Part shown: positions 62,639-64,000 of the stretch, piece by piece | Layout: each line of letters opens with the position of its first letter | How positions within the stretch are numbered: the first letter of the stretch is position 1 | DNA from: HXMU1420-13 sp963691715 | GTDB lineage: Bacteria; Bacteroidota; Rhodothermia; Balneolales; Balneolaceae | Direction: 5' to 3' | DNA: 64,000 nt | Assembly (NCBI GenBank): GCA_963691715.1 | Contig: OY829281.1 | Location: 3,162,001-3,226,000 of the forward strand | Program-made: the position numbers and the translations under genes | Notes under the pieces: model-generated | Told to the model about the DNA's origin: nothing | Seen by the model: the letters and a program-made list of their open reading frames with translations, nothing else | Database searches by the model: none

Positions 62639-63058
62639 AACTTTAATGTGTTTACAGCTACTTGTTTTTTGTTTATCGGTACGTGCGTTCTTTTTTTAAT
62701 GAAAATCCTCCACTATTAGAGAACTTTAATAGAACACAAGTACAAACCTATCACATTCTACACCCGTTTTGACAAGTATTATGCCAAGAATAAATTTCAA
62801 AGATATAGCTTGTTAAGGTTGTGTTCTGTTATCAGCAGGGGTAAGTACTTCCTTAAATGAGGAAAAAAATTCAGTATTGTTTAAAAATAGTTCATCCTAA
62901 TGGGGGAATAAATCATAGATCATTATTCACTGATATAATACAAAAAGCTATTTATTGGCCTAAAATCAAACAATCAACTCCAAATAGTAATTACAAAAAT
63001 GGTTGCTGGCATCATTTTTGGAAAGATGTATGTGTGCAACTAACTAATTGGAGAAGTC
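62639..63058. other. Divergent intergenic region between fliS and the TPR gene
   Basis: 420 bp without a convincing gene. It contains the sigma-54-type site for fliS. An 80-residue frame at 62857-63099 overlaps the start of the TPR gene and is not believed. Confidence 0.5.
62772..62786 (-). promoter_or_regulatory. Sigma-54-type promoter for fliS-fliD-fliT
   Basis: On the minus strand TGGCAT-AATAC-TTGT lies about 135 bases upstream of fliS. It has the same form as the sites ahead of flgB and flgF. Confidence 0.55.
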
Positions 63059-64000
63059 GTGCAAACAGAATTAGCCCGTGCTCAAGCATTGTTAAATAAA
63101 AAGCAACCAAATCCTGATAAGGCAATTAAAATATTGCAACGTTTATTGAAGAGGTATACATCTTCGTGGGCGATTTATCATTATTTGGGAGTAGCACTAT
63201 TGCAAAAATCTGAATATTCGAAGGCCTTACGTTATTTACAGAATGCTTTAAAAAACGGCTCAAATCAACCAGAAACATTCCATTTAACGTCTGTTGCATA
63301 CCTACATCTAGAGCAATTTAATGAAGCGATCTTATATGCTAAACAAGCCGTTGAACTAAAAAATGATTTTCTAGAAGCATGGATTAACTTAGGCGCTGCT
63401 TATCGAGCAACTGCAGATTTAGAAAAAGCTTTACAAGCCTTTTCAAAAGCAAATCAGATAGATCCCAAAAATTCAGGCATAGCTTATAGAATAGGCTCCA
63501 TATACTTCGATCAGGGTGATTTGAGAAAAGCAATGGAATTGTATGAAATAACTGTAAAGATGGAACCCAAATTTATTGAAGCATACTTAGGTCAGGCTCT
63601 AATCCATCTTAAATTACAGAAGTATGAAGAAGCGGTATCTATTATCAATGAAGCTTTGAAAGTAAAACCAAATCATAAATTGGCTCTTATCCAATTAGCA
63701 GTAGCGTACAAGGATTGGGGAAAATATGCTGAAGCGATTAGACTCAATGAGCAATTACTCCAAAAAACGCCCAAAGATGGTCGCTTGAGAATTAATTACG
63801 CATTGTGTCTATTAGAAGTTGGTAGATTTAATGAGGCGGAAAAACATTACATGAGGGCATTGAAAGATTCTCCCGATGCCCCAGAATCACTTTCAAATTA
63901 TTTAATGGGAATCCATTACAATCCTGAAAGAACTAAAAAGGAAATTTTTGACGCTCACTTACTTTGGGATGAATATTTTGCACCCGAAGTACGCAATGAA
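63059..64000 (+). CDS. TPR protein with O-GlcNAc-transferase-like beginning, cut by window end
   Basis: At least 313 residues are visible from GTG 63059, which follows a GGAGAA ribosome binding site; the frame stays open to the edge. About eight TPR repeats are seen, such as AWINLGAAYRATADLEKALQ and EAYLGQALIHLKLQKYEEAV. The last visible residues NYLMGIHYNPERTKKEIFDA and HLLWDEYFAP resemble the start of the GT41/OGT catalytic region (NPE..AH..W). With its place in the flagellar locus it could glycosylate flagellin. The catalytic part lies outside the window. Confidence 0.75.
   Translation, partial: MQTELARAQALLNKKQPNPDKAIKILQRLLKRYTSSWAIYHYLGVALLQKSEYSKALRYLQNALKNGSNQPETFHLTSVAYLHLEQFNEAILYAKQAVELKNDFLEAWINLGAAYRATADLEKALQAFSKANQIDPKNSGIAYRIGSIYFDQGDLRKAMELYEITVKMEPKFIEAYLGQALIHLKLQKYEEAVSIINEALKVKPNHKLALIQLAVAYKDWGKYAEAIRLNEQLLQKTPKDGRLRINYALCLLEVGRFNEAEKHYMRALKDSPDAPESLSNYLMGIHYNPERTKKEIFDAHLLWDEYFAPEVRNE

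Noticed and set aside
62857..63099. Plus-strand 80-residue frame upstream of the TPR gene
   Set aside because: Overlaps the well-supported GTG start of the TPR gene in another phase and has no motif.

Overview
The window is low-GC DNA dominated by a near-complete flagellar biogenesis locus with a sedentary chromosomal integron inserted in it. No rRNA or tRNA gene was seen, so the host is an inference. Signal-peptide and lipoprotein style, a DUF4919-like protein, a FlgH without the usual lipoprotein cysteine and the flagellar gene order fit a flagellated relative of Bacteroidota, most likely Balneolota.

Layout. (1) 1-8.5 kb: sensing genes. These are a methyl-accepting chemotaxis protein cut by the left edge, a PAS/HisKA_2 kinase, a second chemotaxis receptor, an outer-membrane barrel protein and a minus-strand sensor kinase that may control flagellar genes. 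(2) 8.7-27.6 kb, plus strand: flgB, flgC, a 75-residue unknown, fliE, fliF, fliG, fliH, fliI, fliJ, motE-like, fliK, flgD, then flgE, then motA, motB, fliL, fliM, fliN/fliY, fliO, fliP, fliQ, fliR. (3) 27.8-34.7 kb, minus strand: flhB, flhA, flhF, flhG, a small membrane protein, fliA and an 86-residue unknown. (4) 35.0-43.5 kb, plus strand: flgF, flgG, flgA, flgH, flgI, flgJ, flgN-like, flgK, flgL and a protein with C-terminal helical repeats. (5) 43.6-58.6 kb: the integron. intI (57599-58561) points right. To its left lie an attI region and 20 attC sites, one of them a remnant, that delimit 20 cassettes, nearly all coding on the minus strand. (6) 58.6-62.6 kb, minus strand: a sigma-54-dependent activator, a FlgM-like protein, fliT, fliD and fliS. 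(7) From 63.06 kb to the edge: a TPR protein that enters an O-GlcNAc-transferase-like region.

How it works together. The genes encode rod, MS ring, switch, export gate, export ATPase, stator, hook, hook-length ruler, hook-filament junction, cap and their chaperones. No flagellin or core chemotaxis kinase gene is in the window. Three promoter-like sites of the form TGGCAY-N5-TTGW precede flgB, flgF and fliS. Together with the NtrC-family activator they suggest that the sigma-54 holoenzyme drives these operons, while fliA and a FlgM-like protein would form the sigma-28 checkpoint.

The cassettes carry mostly envelope proteins (lipoproteins, small membrane proteins, a TIMP/netrin-like protein in two copies, a TonB C-terminal domain, a double ExbD-like protein). 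They also carry a HigBA-type toxin-antitoxin pair with a frameshifted toxin, a HEPN-like protein and several unknowns. attC sites near intI are short (about 90-124 bp). Distal ones are longer (about 160-205 bp) and carry extra blocks, including a 20-bp palindrome. Two cassettes have unrelated attC types and visibly higher GC, which points to capture from other hosts.
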